Part shown: one piece after another, positions 32,745 through 40,984 of the stretch
How positions within the stretch are numbered: the first letter of the stretch is position 1
Layout of the letters: each line of letters opens with the position of its first letter
DNA from: CAZOOW01 sp964581535
GTDB taxonomy: Bacteria > Patescibacteriota > Saccharimonadia > Saccharimonadales > Saccharimonadaceae
Direction of reading: 5' to 3'
Assembly (NCBI GenBank): GCA_964581535.1
Contig: CAZOOW010000001.1
Location: forward strand, 62,001 to 126,000
Length of the DNA stretch: 64,000 bases
Notes under the pieces: model-generated
Told to the model about the DNA's origin: nothing
Databases searched by the model: none
Seen by the model: the letters and a program-made list of their open reading frames with translations, nothing else
Made by a program: the position numbers and the translations under genes

Positions 32745-32912
32745 TTACAGTTCCTCATCAAAATCGGCAAAGGCGACAGCAGCCATCCGGCGTGAGAGCA
32801 AACGAGAAATAGCGTCTCCAACTTCTCTCTCGCTGCGGTTCCAAGATTCAGCAAGGTTTTCAGCCGTCGTAGCGTCGATGATGTCCTGGAGTTGTCGTTC
32901 GGTTTTTGTCAT
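32745..32912 (-). CDS. Small hypothetical protein (55 residues)
   Basis: From ATG 32912: MTKTERQLQDIIDATTAENL, then AESWNRSEREVGDAISRLLS and a short tail ending FADFDEEL. It is charged, helical and soluble, with no recognised domain. AAGGA 9 nt upstream of the ATG supports translation. It is a free-standing gene between the tRNA-Met region and the divergent membrane protein gene. Confidence 0.6.
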   Translation of the reverse strand: MTKTERQLQDIIDATTAENLAESWNRSEREVGDAISRLLSRRMAAVAFADFDEEL

Positions 32913-33008
32913 TGTGGTGGTTCCTTGTTTTTTTGTTTGTTTTAGTAACTTATAAGCTCATTATAGCAAAAAGATTATGCTTTGTCAATACCTTCTGTCA
33001 TAAGTAGT

Positions 33009-33037
33009 TTGACCTCGAGACGAGCGCGTGCTATAGT
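33009..33037 (+). promoter_or_regulatory. Promoter of the 33065-35456 operon
   Basis: TTGACC at 33009-33014, 17 nt, TATAGT at 33032-33037, followed after 27 nt by ATG 33065. Confidence 0.8.
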
Positions 33038-33064
33038 GATGGCGTAAATTGTAATAAAACCAAC

Positions 33065-33787
33065 ATGCAAAACGTACCACTTGCGCAATTCGATCTCTGG
33101 ACTATCGGGATAATCACTATTTCCGCAGTGTTTATTCATGCCTGTTTCCAGCTCGGTGTCAGCGCGCTCACAATGCTCAACGCTCACACGATTTCTCGAC
33201 GGTTGACGAGTGTGAACATCCTACGTCTTAACATCAGCTACATTCTTGGCGCCATTGTCGGGATAACACTACTTGCGCTCGCGGCTGCAGCAGTCATTGA
33301 CTGGTTACATTCCTTTAGTACCACTCTCGTTTGGGTAATCGTCATCACTCTGCTCCTCGTTACGGCCCTTGTAACGGTACTCCTCTACTACCGTCACGCG
33401 CCTGGCACACAACTATGGTTACCGCGGCCAGCTGCTGACTATATCTTGAAGCGGGCGAAAAAAACCCACTCGAGTCTTGAGGCGTTTACGCTTGGTGCAG
33501 CCACAATCATCATGGAGCTACCTTTTGCGGCGGCTCCCCTAGTAGTTATCGGTTTACTTATCAGCGAAATCGGCAGCACACATTGGCTACTGCTTGCCAC
33601 TTTGTATGCCTTCAGTGTCGCCCTGCCCCTCACGTTTGTCTCACTATACATCGGCAGCGGCCACAAACTAAGCGTCATACAGCGCTGGCGTGAACACGCG
33701 AAAAGTTTTCTGAAGTGGTCGAGTGCCGTTGCGATGGTGTTGCTCGCATCTTATCTGCTAGTTCTACAATCGGGGGTGCAGTTATGA
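33065..33787 (+). CDS. Hypothetical 6-helix membrane protein
   Basis: 240 residues with six hydrophobic helices in a 3+3 pattern (about 12-33, 52-77, 85-106, 142-167, 172-195, 215-236). The central segment AATIIMELPFAAAPLVVIGL with its Pro- and Glu-containing helix recalls CcdA/DsbD- or LysE-type carriers, but the Cys pair of CcdA is missing and I do not assign a family. It is first in an operon with an ATP-cone protein (ATGA overlap) and a flavoprotein, so it may work with the latter in redox or export chemistry. Confidence 0.75.
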   Translation: MQNVPLAQFDLWTIGIITISAVFIHACFQLGVSALTMLNAHTISRRLTSVNILRLNISYILGAIVGITLLALAAAAVIDWLHSFSTTLVWVIVITLLLVTALVTVLLYYRHAPGTQLWLPRPAADYILKRAKKTHSSLEAFTLGAATIIMELPFAAAPLVVIGLLISEIGSTHWLLLATLYAFSVALPLTFVSLYIGSGHKLSVIQRWREHAKSFLKWSSAVAMVLLASYLLVLQSGVQL

Positions 33788-34062
33788 ACGAAGCCCATGT
33801 TATAAAGCGTGGACGACACGATTCGGAAGCGTTCGACCCACTTAAACTGCACCAGAGCATCATGGCTGCCTGTCTGTCTGTCCGCTCGCTCGAGGGGGAG
33901 GCGCATCTAACTGCTCAGCGGGTTTGCCGACATGTCATCGATTGGCTGATGAACAAAGACGAAGTGACAAGCGAAGATATTCGTCGCGTGGCCAGCAAGC
34001 ATCTCACCACCTATCAGCCGGAAGCCGCGTATTTATATGAACAGCATAGAATGATAGCCTAA
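33784..34062 (+). CDS. Stand-alone ATP-cone domain protein
   Basis: 92 residues from ATG 33784. VIKRGRHDSEAFDPLKLHQS, the helix MAACLSVRSLEGEAHLTAQR, VTSEDIRRVASKHL and YQPEAAYLYEQHRMIA are the ATP-cone pattern known from NrdR and ribonucleotide reductase N-termini, where it senses ATP/dATP. The zinc ribbon of NrdR is absent, so this is a free nucleotide-sensing domain. It overlaps the membrane protein gene by 4 bp (ATGA) and is followed after 17 nt by the flavoprotein gene. It may make that system respond to adenine nucleotides. Confidence 0.85.
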   Translation: MNEAHVIKRGRHDSEAFDPLKLHQSIMAACLSVRSLEGEAHLTAQRVCRHVIDWLMNKDEVTSEDIRRVASKHLTTYQPEAAYLYEQHRMIA

Positions 34063-34079
34063 TCAAAGAGGAAACCACC

Positions 34080-35456
34080 ATGAGAAAACAAAAATACGAC
34101 TACGACCTCATTGTTATCGGCAGTGGCGCCGGCGGTAGCAGAGCCGCCGATATCGTAGCAGGAGCTGGAAAACGCGTCGCTATCGTCGAGAGCGAAAAGA
34201 TCGGCGGCAACTCTTCCCACCACGGCGATATTCCGATGCAAGCCTTGCTCGAAGCTGCTCATACCTACGAACGAGCTAAGAAATCGGGTGATTTCGGGGT
34301 TCGTGCCGCGATGGCTGGCTTTAACTATCCCTCCATCCAGGCCTGGAAAGAAACTGCAGTAAAACGGACTGGCAGTGATAACGGTCGCGGATATTACCAA
34401 TCGCGAGGCATCGGTCTGTATCATGGCCATGCTCATTTTATCTCCCCTCACGAGATAACGGTTAACCGCCGGCATTTGAGCGCAGAGCATTTCCTCATCG
34501 CCAGTGGTTCCGAGTGGCGATCTATCGGCGTTGTTTATCCTGATGGCGCCAACGTGATTCATGCGCGCGAAGCATTAGACCTAAAACGACCACCAAAACA
34601 CCTGTTTATCATCGGCGGTGGAGCAACCGGTACGGAATTTGCCGAGCTGTTTTCGATTTTTGGCAGCAAAGTTTATATTGCCGATATTGCACCACGGCTT
34701 CTACCTCGTGAAGATCAGGAAGTTAGCCAACTAGTTGAGGCAGTGTTTGCGAAACGTCGCGGTGTTCAGGTGCTCACTAAAACCAAAGTTACCCAGATAG
34801 AAAAAGATGGCCTTCAGTCGCGAATCACGTTCCTGCGAGGCGGCGAGCAACATTCGGTGCGCGTCGATACGGTACTCATCGCGGCCGGAAAAGCCCCGGT
34901 AACCGATATTGGTCTTGAAAATGCCGGAGTCGAATACTCTGCAAAAGGCATAGAGGTAAACGGGTTTCTACAGACAAGCGCGAAACATATCTACGCGGCA
35001 GGAGATGCAACCGGCGGATTCATGTATACCCATACCGCCCTTTACGAAAGCCAGATTGCCGCCAGCAACATCCTTAGCAAAAAAGCCGCGTTCGCGCCGG
35101 ACTATAGAGCAGTGCCGCGCGTTACCTACCTAAACCCAGAAGTCGCTAGCGTCGGTTTGAGCGAAGAACAATGTCTAAAACGCGACATGCCGATAAAATC
35201 CTCTATCGTACCGCTCACCACCACTGCCCGGGCCAACGTTTCAAACAGCATGGACGGCTTCGTAAAGGTTATCACGGATAAAAAAGGAACATTGATCGGT
35301 GGTAGCGTCGTTGGACGACATGCCGGTGAAGTTATCCACGAGTTGACCCTCGCTATTCAGTACGGCCTACACGCCCGGCAAGTCGCTGCAACGCTCCACA
35401 GTTTCACCAGCTGGTCAGAAGCTTTGCGAACCGCATGTGAAAAGATAAAGATTTAG
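34080..35456 (+). CDS. Pyridine nucleotide-disulfide oxidoreductase homologue lacking the redox cysteines
   Basis: 458 residues with the full lipoamide dehydrogenase/mercuric reductase layout: FAD motif DLIVIGSGAGGSRAA (9-23), NAD motif HLFIIGGGATGTEFAELFSI, second FAD motif HIYAAGDATGG, and the dimer domain. The family's active disulfide C45-x4-C50 is replaced by Ser45 and Asp50 (EKIGGNSSHHGDIPMQALL). At the C-terminus the catalytic His of HPTLSE is Phe442 (LHSFTSWSE). Normal thiol-disulfide turnover is therefore impossible, but FAD and NAD(P)H sites look intact. Another hydride-transfer reaction or a quinone/metal acceptor is likelier. SD AGAGGAA precedes ATG 34080. Confidence 0.88.
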   Translation: MRKQKYDYDLIVIGSGAGGSRAADIVAGAGKRVAIVESEKIGGNSSHHGDIPMQALLEAAHTYERAKKSGDFGVRAAMAGFNYPSIQAWKETAVKRTGSDNGRGYYQSRGIGLYHGHAHFISPHEITVNRRHLSAEHFLIASGSEWRSIGVVYPDGANVIHAREALDLKRPPKHLFIIGGGATGTEFAELFSIFGSKVYIADIAPRLLPREDQEVSQLVEAVFAKRRGVQVLTKTKVTQIEKDGLQSRITFLRGGEQHSVRVDTVLIAAGKAPVTDIGLENAGVEYSAKGIEVNGFLQTSAKHIYAAGDATGGFMYTHTALYESQIAASNILSKKAAFAPDYRAVPRVTYLNPEVASVGLSEEQCLKRDMPIKSSIVPLTTTARANVSNSMDGFVKVITDKKGTLIGGSVVGRHAGEVIHELTLAIQYGLHARQVAATLHSFTSWSEALRTACEKIKI

Positions 35457-35501
35457 TACCACGAAAAAAACCGGTCATAAAGACCGGATCTTTTCGTGGT
35501 A
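35457..35501. terminator. Bidirectional terminator between flavoprotein gene and tRNA-fMet
   Basis: Outer 11 bp (35457-35467 with 35491-35501) plus inner CCGGTC/GACCGG (35471-35476 with 35482-35487) and A/T runs. The right arm contains the tRNA's encoded CCA. Confidence 0.88.
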
Positions 35502-35574
35502 GCGGGGAGAGGATTTGAACCTCTGACCTCTTGGTTATGAGCCAAGCGAGCTGACCAGACTGCTCCACCCCGCG
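35497..35574 (-). tRNA. Initiator tRNA-fMet (CAT)
   Basis: Minus-strand cloverleaf starting CGCGGGGTGGAGCAG, the usual initiator opening, with D-arm GTCTGGTCAGCTCG, anticodon stem CTTGG/CCAAG, loop CTCATAA, T-arm GAGGTTCAAATCCTC, and encoded CCA at 35497-35499. Base 1 (C) cannot pair with base 72 (T), the unpaired end that marks initiators. The anticodon stem lacks the usual three G-C pairs, a small oddity. Confidence 0.88.
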
Positions 35575-35630
35575 CCGTCGCATCTCACAATTTGATGCAG
35601 ACTACAGCATACCGTATCTGTTGATAGGCG

Positions 35631-36053
35631 TCAAGGCGAATGCTTTTCACCAAATAGGAAACGCATCCACTGTGAAAAGTTACTCGGTTTGCTTTCAGCG
35701 CTCTGCGTTGGTTCACCAGGCAGCGTGTCGACAATGTTTCGTGAATCCGGCAGAATGATTAGTTTCTCGCCCGGGCTGGATTTACCCAGCTGCTGACGAG
35801 CTCGCAGCTCGAGAAATTCATCGCTGCGATAATATTTCTGCTGAAATGCGAGGTTTTCGTTCCGTAGTTTTTCCAACTCGACCTCAAGCGTAAGCTGATC
35901 AACCTGCTGCTGGTACCGAAAATTTTTCTGAAGCGTCGCTACCGTACTCCATACCCAGTAGACAGCGATAAGCGCAGCAATGACAATCGTGACGTTTTGG
36001 ATAGTCGCGTAACGGGAGAGAATATTTTTATAATGTCGGATGTTTTTTTGCAT
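35631..36053 (-). CDS. FtsB/DivIC-like septum formation initiator
   Basis: 140 residues. A short cytoplasmic basic start, one membrane helix (about 20-38, VTIVIAALIAVYWVWSTV), a coiled coil (40-85, QQQVDQLTLEVELEKLRNEN) and the FtsB-type motif YYRSDEFLELRARQQLGKSS, PGEKLIIL. FtsB/DivIC binds FtsL and FtsQ/DivIB in the divisome. It lies between two CAT tRNAs and is read toward the initiator tRNA. Confidence 0.88.
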   Translation of the reverse strand: MQKNIRHYKNILSRYATIQNVTIVIAALIAVYWVWSTVATLQKNFRYQQQVDQLTLEVELEKLRNENLAFQQKYYRSDEFLELRARQQLGKSSPGEKLIILPDSRNIVDTLPGEPTQSAESKPSNFSQWMRFLFGEKHSP

Positions 36054-36159
36054 TTTTTCGATTTAGCATTACTACTATAACACGTAACAGTGGTCGTAAA
36101 GTCAACGTCGTCACAATTTCTATCTGTTATAATGTCTTTCAGGAAATTTATCCTATGAC

Positions 36160-36235
36160 GGGGCTGTAGCTCAGCGGTCAGAGCAGCGGGCTCATAACCT
36201 GTTGGTCGTTGGTTCAATCCCAACCAGCCCCACCA
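36160..36235 (+). tRNA. tRNA with CAT anticodon, possibly tRNA-Ile2
   Basis: Acceptor GGGGCTG/CAGCCCC, D-arm AGCTCAGCGGTCAGAGC, loop CTCATAA, variable loop TTGGTCG and T-arm TTGGTTCAATCCCAA, encoded CCA. The GAGCAG and TTGGTCG segments resemble bacterial tRNA-Ile2, whose CAT becomes lysidine-AT through TilS (encoded at 30249). Elongator Met is the alternative. TATAAT at 36128-36133 is the -10 box. Confidence 0.85.
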
Positions 36236-36264
36236 TAAATTAGTCTTTAACTTACCCCAAACTA

Positions 36265-36291
36265 AAATAGCCGGCGCGTTGCCGGCTATTT
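36265..36291. terminator. Bidirectional terminator after tRNA 36160
   Basis: 11-bp stem (36265-36275 with 36281-36291), loop GCGTT, A/T flanks; lies between the tRNA and the convergent YggT-like gene. Confidence 0.85.
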
Positions 36292-36305
36292 GGATAGCCT
36301 AACGT

Positions 36306-36707
36306 TTAAACGTCAGCTCGATTGCTACCAAGTGTAAAGAGTTTTGCTACTCCCCATCCAACCAGAAGATAGATAAGGATGGCTACGACGGTGCTGACTT
36401 CGAAATAGCTAACACCGTAACTCGGCTGATAGCTGAACATTCCAAAGAATGGCGCAGCGAATACACCGCTCAGAGCATAGACGAAGTCAACGAATCCGTT
36501 GCCTTGGTTCGCACCCAGAAGCTGGAGCACTAAACGAAGCGCCAAAAGCGCGACAATAAAGCCGACGATGTACCATACGACGCGCTGTGCGACAACGCTA
36601 CTTGGCGCACTAGCACTCTCTGCTACCGTTTGCCGACGGACGGTCGTGTTGCCGACCTGTTCGTCAGTCGTTCGCACCTCACGAGTTGCTTGTTCTCTAT
36701 CTGCCAT
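36306..36707 (-). CDS. YggT-family membrane protein
   Basis: 133 residues. A polar N-terminal tail (1-38) precedes helix 1 (about 43-66, VVWYIVGFIVALLALRLVLQL), an amphipathic loop (GNGFVDFVYALSGVFAAPFF), and helix 2 (about 105-128). LRLVLQLLGANxxNGFVxFVYxLSGxFAxPF is the YggT pattern. YggT proteins are linked to osmotic tolerance and septum-near membrane organisation. SD AAAGGAGG lies 8 nt before ATG 36707. Confidence 0.85.
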   Translation of the reverse strand: MADREQATREVRTTDEQVGNTTVRRQTVAESASAPSSVVAQRVVWYIVGFIVALLALRLVLQLLGANQGNGFVDFVYALSGVFAAPFFGMFSYQPSYGVSYFEVSTVVAILIYLLVGWGVAKLFTLGSNRADV

Positions 36708-36761
36708 AACCTAAAACCTCCTTTTAGTTATCAGGATAATTTCAGTGTAGCACGAAACGCG

Positions 36762-37202
36762 TTAGTCGGCGTGTCGGTCGTTATACGCACGTATTCGGGC
36801 ATTAATTGCACGCTGACGAGCAGCTTCATGACGATCTGGGTCCAGTGAACCGTCTAAAGCATCAAATTCTGTATTTACCGCATCCTCTATTGCCTGTATC
36901 GGATTATGAGCTTCGTGCAGCGCAGCTTTTGCGATAAGGTAGCCCATACGGGGTAAAGAAGGTTGCTCGGGCGGAGCAGGAACACGGTCGAGTATATCGT
37001 GACGTCGCGTCATTTCCCTACCTGAAACATCCGCCGAGCCGGTTGGCGCAAGCAAATCCCCCGGCCCTCTTAGCCCCGTTTCTTTCGTCCCCGTAAAGTG
37101 CGTACTATTATCCGTACGTGCCTGAGATAGGAATGGAGACACTCCAGACCCTTCCTCTAGCGAGGCTCGTCGATGAGCGTCTGGGTCGAATGTTTCAGTC
37201 AT
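36762..37202 (-). CDS. Hypothetical soluble protein
   Basis: 146 residues, polar, no signal or membrane helix. The N-terminal half looks disordered (P, G, S, T, R-rich). The C-terminal half is helical: MGYLIAKAALHEAHNPIQAI, EDAVNTEFDAL and AARQRAINARIRAYNDRHAD. No family recognised. Upstream AT-rich sequence holds a TATAAT-like box but no clear -35. It is followed by the YggT gene on the same strand after 54 bp. Confidence 0.65.
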   Translation of the reverse strand: MTETFDPDAHRRASLEEGSGVSPFLSQARTDNSTHFTGTKETGLRGPGDLLAPTGSADVSGREMTRRHDILDRVPAPPEQPSLPRMGYLIAKAALHEAHNPIQAIEDAVNTEFDALDGSLDPDRHEAARQRAINARIRAYNDRHAD

Positions 37203-37259
37203 AAGTTTATTATAGCATAAACATTAACATAATGTCAATATATCAGGTCACAAAAAAGG

Positions 37260-37287
37260 CCCGGCACCGCGGGCGGCAGATGCCGGG
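37260..37287. terminator. Bidirectional terminator
   Basis: CCCGGCA/TGCCGGG stem (37260-37266 with 37281-37287) flanked by six A on the left and seven T on the right. It separates the 36762 and 37415 genes. Confidence 0.8.
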
Positions 37288-37366
37288 AGATTTTTTTGGC
37301 ACCTGTTTGTTTCCATCTCATGGTAGCACCAAACCATAAACGCTTTCAAGCAATGTTCCAAAAACA

Positions 37367-37395
37367 ACAACATCCTTCTCGAGGAAGGATGTTGT
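37367..37395 (-). terminator. Terminator of the 37415 gene
   Basis: 12-bp stem (37367-37378 with 37384-37395), 5-nt loop, followed on the minus strand by a T-rich run. Confidence 0.85.
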
Positions 37396-37414
37396 GTGCG
37401 AAAGACCCTTTGTA

Positions 37415-37627
37415 CTAGTCTTTACGGATTTTTCGAATAGTCAGGAACCCGTTTCGTGGGTTCTCAGTTACTTCGTAGCCAGCTGGAAGATCGGTAGGAG
37501 TTCCTTTGCCGCCTTCTGCTTTCGCGAAGAAGTAGATTGTTTGCTCTTTGCCACCGCGGAGCGTAACGTCTTTTTTATGCAAAAAGTACGTAACACCTTT
37601 TGAATTCGTATGCTTGTAAGCTGCCAT
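37415..37627 (-). CDS. Small basic protein (70 residues), unknown function
   Basis: MAAYKHTNSKGVTYFLHKKD start, then TLRGGKEQTIYFFAKAEGGK and LPAGYEVTENPRNGFLTIRK; a compact beta-rich, positively charged protein. Very similar short proteins occur widely in CPR genomes, but I know no assigned function. It has a consensus-like promoter (TTGACA 37686-37691, 17 nt, TACTCT 37663-37668 on the minus strand), one of the strongest SD sites in the window (AAAGGAGGTG, 37635-37644) and its own terminator. High expression is likely. Confidence 0.82.
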   Translation of the reverse strand: MAAYKHTNSKGVTYFLHKKDVTLRGGKEQTIYFFAKAEGGKGTPTDLPAGYEVTENPRNGFLTIRKIRKD

Positions 37628-37727
37628 AGTTGTACACCTCCTTTTATTGGCTTACGTCCTTTAGAGTAGCCCCTCTGACCACCCCTGTCAATGCTTTTTT
37701 ACAGGGAGGCGCCCGTTTTCACCTCAG

Positions 37728-38381
37728 TTATGCAGAGCGATAGTGTCGTCGCAACAGTAGTCGAAGCACAAGCAACATAAGGAGTCGGCCGATAATAACA
37801 AATAGAATGATTCCGCAAAAGAGTACAGCAAATCCCGCAAGATCAGGTGTCCAGAGAGGCGAAGCAAAGTTAATCTTGTATGCGTCTGCACGCGGCAACT
37901 TCATACCTGCAGTCGGATCATTTGCTGGGCTGAGGCTACCGACCTTGTCTATGACACACTGAACGTAGTCATTTCTGAACGATGCAACCCCCCCCTGCCA
38001 TTTGGCCCGACATTCTATACTGGCTTGTTGATATACGGCGCTGCTCGGGTTGCTGGCGCCGGTTGCAGCCTGAATCGCCGCATCCCGATCATGTTCATAC
38101 GTCTTACTGAGGAAAAAACCGCTCCCCATATTCGTGTTCATATGGCGGCTGACATAGCCCTGTAAATCTACGACCGCTTTTTGGAGCGTGGCTTTATCAC
38201 CAGCCTCGTCTGCTTTGAGTACAGCAGTCCGGCGTTCTACCATACCGAGGCTGTTAAGCCGAAGAAGTGAGGCCGAGAGAAGCACGCCCAGCAGCAGTAC
38301 GATGACAAGCTGCCAGGTTTTTACTTTCTGAAGACGCTTCAGCCAGATTCTTTTTTGAACGATATCATTTTTCCACCCCAT
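37728..38381 (-). CDS. Hypothetical protein with two membrane helices and a large outside loop
   Basis: 217 residues. Helix 1 at about 24-43 (QLVIVLLLGVLLSASLL), a soluble outside domain (45-175) with two cysteines (IECRAKW, VQCVIDKV) that may form a disulfide, and helix 2 at about 182-208, then a basic tail. No family recognised. TATACT (38391-38396 on the plus strand as agtata) lies 9 nt before the ATG. Confidence 0.75.
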   Translation of the reverse strand: MGWKNDIVQKRIWLKRLQKVKTWQLVIVLLLGVLLSASLLRLNSLGMVERRTAVLKADEAGDKATLQKAVVDLQGYVSRHMNTNMGSGFFLSKTYEHDRDAAIQAATGASNPSSAVYQQASIECRAKWQGGVASFRNDYVQCVIDKVGSLSPANDPTAGMKLPRADAYKINFASPLWTPDLAGFAVLFCGIILFVIIGRLLMLLVLRLLLRRHYRSA

Positions 38382-38399
38382 ACTACTCCTAGTATACCG

Positions 38400-39635
38400 C
38401 TACCGCGAGAAAATACTTCTTCTACGAAGTGCCGGAAAGTTATGTACCATAACCCCCAGAACAAGTACGGCAGCGACCAGAAAACCAGTCTGCATGCCTT
38501 CCACTCCGGGCATTCCATAGCAAAGCAACGTCACAATACCGCCGAATAGCGTTGCTCCGAAACAAATCGCCATGTCCATCATCGAAATATAGACGATACG
38601 ATAGCCTGGCAGGTTATCCGCCATATCGTATTCACCCTTCGTATACGGCAATGCATAACCGACAGTCGCCGCTTCATTTAGGATATTTACCATGACAACG
38701 GCTAGCGGCGTCTGCAGTAATGCCCGAGCAACGTGCAGGGAGCTATCGGCCACAACAGAGCTTTTTAGTAGGAGGCCTCCCCTGTTGCGATCAACCAACG
38801 CGCCGTACAGACGAGAAAAGATAATTGATGCGGCGACTGAGAGAGAAATCAAACCACCTACCTCGGCATACACGATATCGCTGGTGGTACCGAATATCGC
38901 TACCCCCACAAACAACGCCCACACACCACCGGACACAAGCTGGTCCACGCCCACAGCGACAGCTGAGAGCAGTTGTCGCCACGTATCCCGCCAGTTAAAC
39001 CCGCGAAAGGTTATCTGCTGTTTCGTCATAACAGCTTCAGGGGAAAGAAATAGCGGAGCCGATGAGAGTAAGAAAATTACGCTGGCAGCCCACAGAGTAG
39101 CTTCGGGCCCAAACCAAAACGCAACCAAACCACCGATAATCGGACTGAGCGCAGCGCCTGCTTTTTCCGAAATATACATAAAACTAAGTTCTTTGCCAGC
39201 GTGAACACTATGTTTCACCTTTGAAAAGCCGACGTGATAGGCGACATTATAAAGCGATACGGCAAACGGAACGATAAGTAAGTAGACTACCAGTGCGCCA
39301 AGCCCAGATCCTTGAAGCTGTGTCATGCTAACTAACCCTGGGATATAGAGAATGTTACTAACGAGTGTTGCGTGCTTTGGACCAATTCTGGCAATCAAAA
39401 AAGCTGATGGAAGCGTCGCAAGCATTCGAACAGCAAAATAGATGGTGAAAAATAGTAAAATGTGCCACAGCTCGTAGCCAAGCTGATACATAAATATTCC
39501 CATTATTCCCGAGAACATATTCACGGCCATCAGCCGAAGCATTCGGTTTGCATAGAGTTCCGCCAGCTGGGAAAATCCGACATTTCGCCAGTAGTAGCGA
39601 CGCTCCATGAGTCTGAGCAGTAATTTTCGTAGCAT
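38400..39635 (-). CDS. Major facilitator superfamily transporter
   Basis: 411 residues, about 12 membrane helices in two halves, with a polar loop (about 200-215). The N-terminal helices include YANRMLRLMAVNMFSGIMGI. A loose MFS motif LPSAFLIARIGPKHATL follows helix 2 or 3. No substrate motif is visible. The gene runs toward the 37728 gene with an 18-bp gap. Confidence 0.78.
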   Translation of the reverse strand: MLRKLLLRLMERRYYWRNVGFSQLAELYANRMLRLMAVNMFSGIMGIFMYQLGYELWHILLFFTIYFAVRMLATLPSAFLIARIGPKHATLVSNILYIPGLVSMTQLQGSGLGALVVYLLIVPFAVSLYNVAYHVGFSKVKHSVHAGKELSFMYISEKAGAALSPIIGGLVAFWFGPEATLWAASVIFLLSSAPLFLSPEAVMTKQQITFRGFNWRDTWRQLLSAVAVGVDQLVSGGVWALFVGVAIFGTTSDIVYAEVGGLISLSVAASIIFSRLYGALVDRNRGGLLLKSSVVADSSLHVARALLQTPLAVVMVNILNEAATVGYALPYTKGEYDMADNLPGYRIVYISMMDMAICFGATLFGGIVTLLCYGMPGVEGMQTGFLVAAVLVLGVMVHNFPALRRRSIFSR

Positions 39636-39724
39636 GTTTATTCGTTTCCACCCATCATTCTAGTGCTTATTTAATCATACATCGCCTCTGTTGTCAGCTA
39701 TGTGCGCTATACTGATGCATAGAT

Positions 39725-40984
39725 ATGCATATATATTTTTCAGGCATTGGCGGCGTGGCGATAGGACCTTTATGCGAAATTGCACTCGACGCAGGGTATG
39801 ACGTATCAGGTTCGGACATGTCAGACAGCCTAATGGTACGGCAGCTGCGTGAACGCGGCGTTGATATAGCCCTGTCGCAAGATAGTGGTCATATATCTGA
39901 TGTTCACGCTCGTAGTCCAATCGACTGGTTCGTTTATACTGCTGCACTGCCACAAGACCACGCAGAATTAGCTTTTGCCAAAGAACATGGCATTCGCACC
40001 AGTAAACGGGATGAGTTGCTGGCGGAAATCATCCGCGAAAAGCAGCTTAAACTCATCGCGGTTTCCGGTACGCATGGCAAAACAACGACGACTGGCATGC
40101 TCGTTTGGGCGTTCAAGCAACTCGGGCTCCCAGTCAGTTATTCTGTCGGCACGACCCTTAGTTTCGGCCCGAGCGGTCACTTTGATGATAAGAGCCAGTA
40201 TTTCGTATATGAATGCGACGAATTCGACCGGAACATGCTGCATTTTTCACCTTACCTGAGCCTCATCACCAGCCTGGACCATGATCATTTCGACACTTAC
40301 CCGACCGTTCAGGAATACCGCGATGCATTCGTGCAGTTTCTAGAACAATCAGACTACACGCTGCTCTGGGAACGTGACCTTCGCTATCTCCATAGTGAAG
40401 CCCTTGCAAATACCGAGGCTTACGACGAGCAGATGAATCTTAGCCACATACAGCTGCCCGGCAACCACATGCGCCATAACGCGTATTTGGTTGAGCGGGC
40501 GCTTCGCAGACTTTTCCCCGAGGTTTACCATGGACAGATTATCGAGGCTCTAAACCAATTTCCCGGAACACAACGACGCTTTGAAAAGCTCGCTGAAAAC
40601 CTATACACAGACTACGGTCATCACCCGGCCGAGATAGCTGCGACCCTACAGATGGCTCGGGAACTCAGCGACCACGTGGTGCTTGTCTACCAGCCGCACC
40701 AAAATATCCGCCAGCACGAAATAAGAAACGACTACACGGGTGAGATATTCAAAGATGCCGATGAAATTTACTGGCTTCCAACCTACTTATCGCGTGAAGA
40801 CCCCAGCTTGGAAGTTTTAATCCCGCAACAACTTACTCAGAACCTAGCGGGCAAAGAATCTCTTCATTTTGTTGATATGAACGATGAGCTGTGGACTGAT
40901 ATACAGCGCCACTGCGACGCCGGCCACCTCGTTCTCGCCATGGGTGCCGGAAGTATTGACAGCTGGATAAGATCAAAAGGTTAG
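39725..40984 (+). CDS. murC: UDP-N-acetylmuramate--alanine ligase family (MurC/Mpl)
   Basis: 419 residues. Rossmann start MHIYFSGIGGVAIGPLCEIA, then YDVSGSDMSDSLMVRQLRER, the P-loop IAVSGTHGKTTTTGMLVWAF, YECDEFDRNMLHFSPYLSLI, TSLDHDHFDTYPTVQEYRDA, LPGNHMRHNAYL and TDYGHHPAEIAATLQMAREL. MurC adds L-Ala to UDP-MurNAc in the cytoplasm. It is somewhat shorter than canonical MurC (about 460), and Mpl is the alternative. A TATACT box (39708-39713) lies 11 nt before the ATG. Convergent overlap of 4 bp with the MazG-like gene. Confidence 0.88.
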   Translation: MHIYFSGIGGVAIGPLCEIALDAGYDVSGSDMSDSLMVRQLRERGVDIALSQDSGHISDVHARSPIDWFVYTAALPQDHAELAFAKEHGIRTSKRDELLAEIIREKQLKLIAVSGTHGKTTTTGMLVWAFKQLGLPVSYSVGTTLSFGPSGHFDDKSQYFVYECDEFDRNMLHFSPYLSLITSLDHDHFDTYPTVQEYRDAFVQFLEQSDYTLLWERDLRYLHSEALANTEAYDEQMNLSHIQLPGNHMRHNAYLVERALRRLFPEVYHGQIIEALNQFPGTQRRFEKLAENLYTDYGHHPAEIAATLQMARELSDHVVLVYQPHQNIRQHEIRNDYTGEIFKDADEIYWLPTYLSREDPSLEVLIPQQLTQNLAGKESLHFVDMNDELWTDIQRHCDAGHLVLAMGAGSIDSWIRSKG

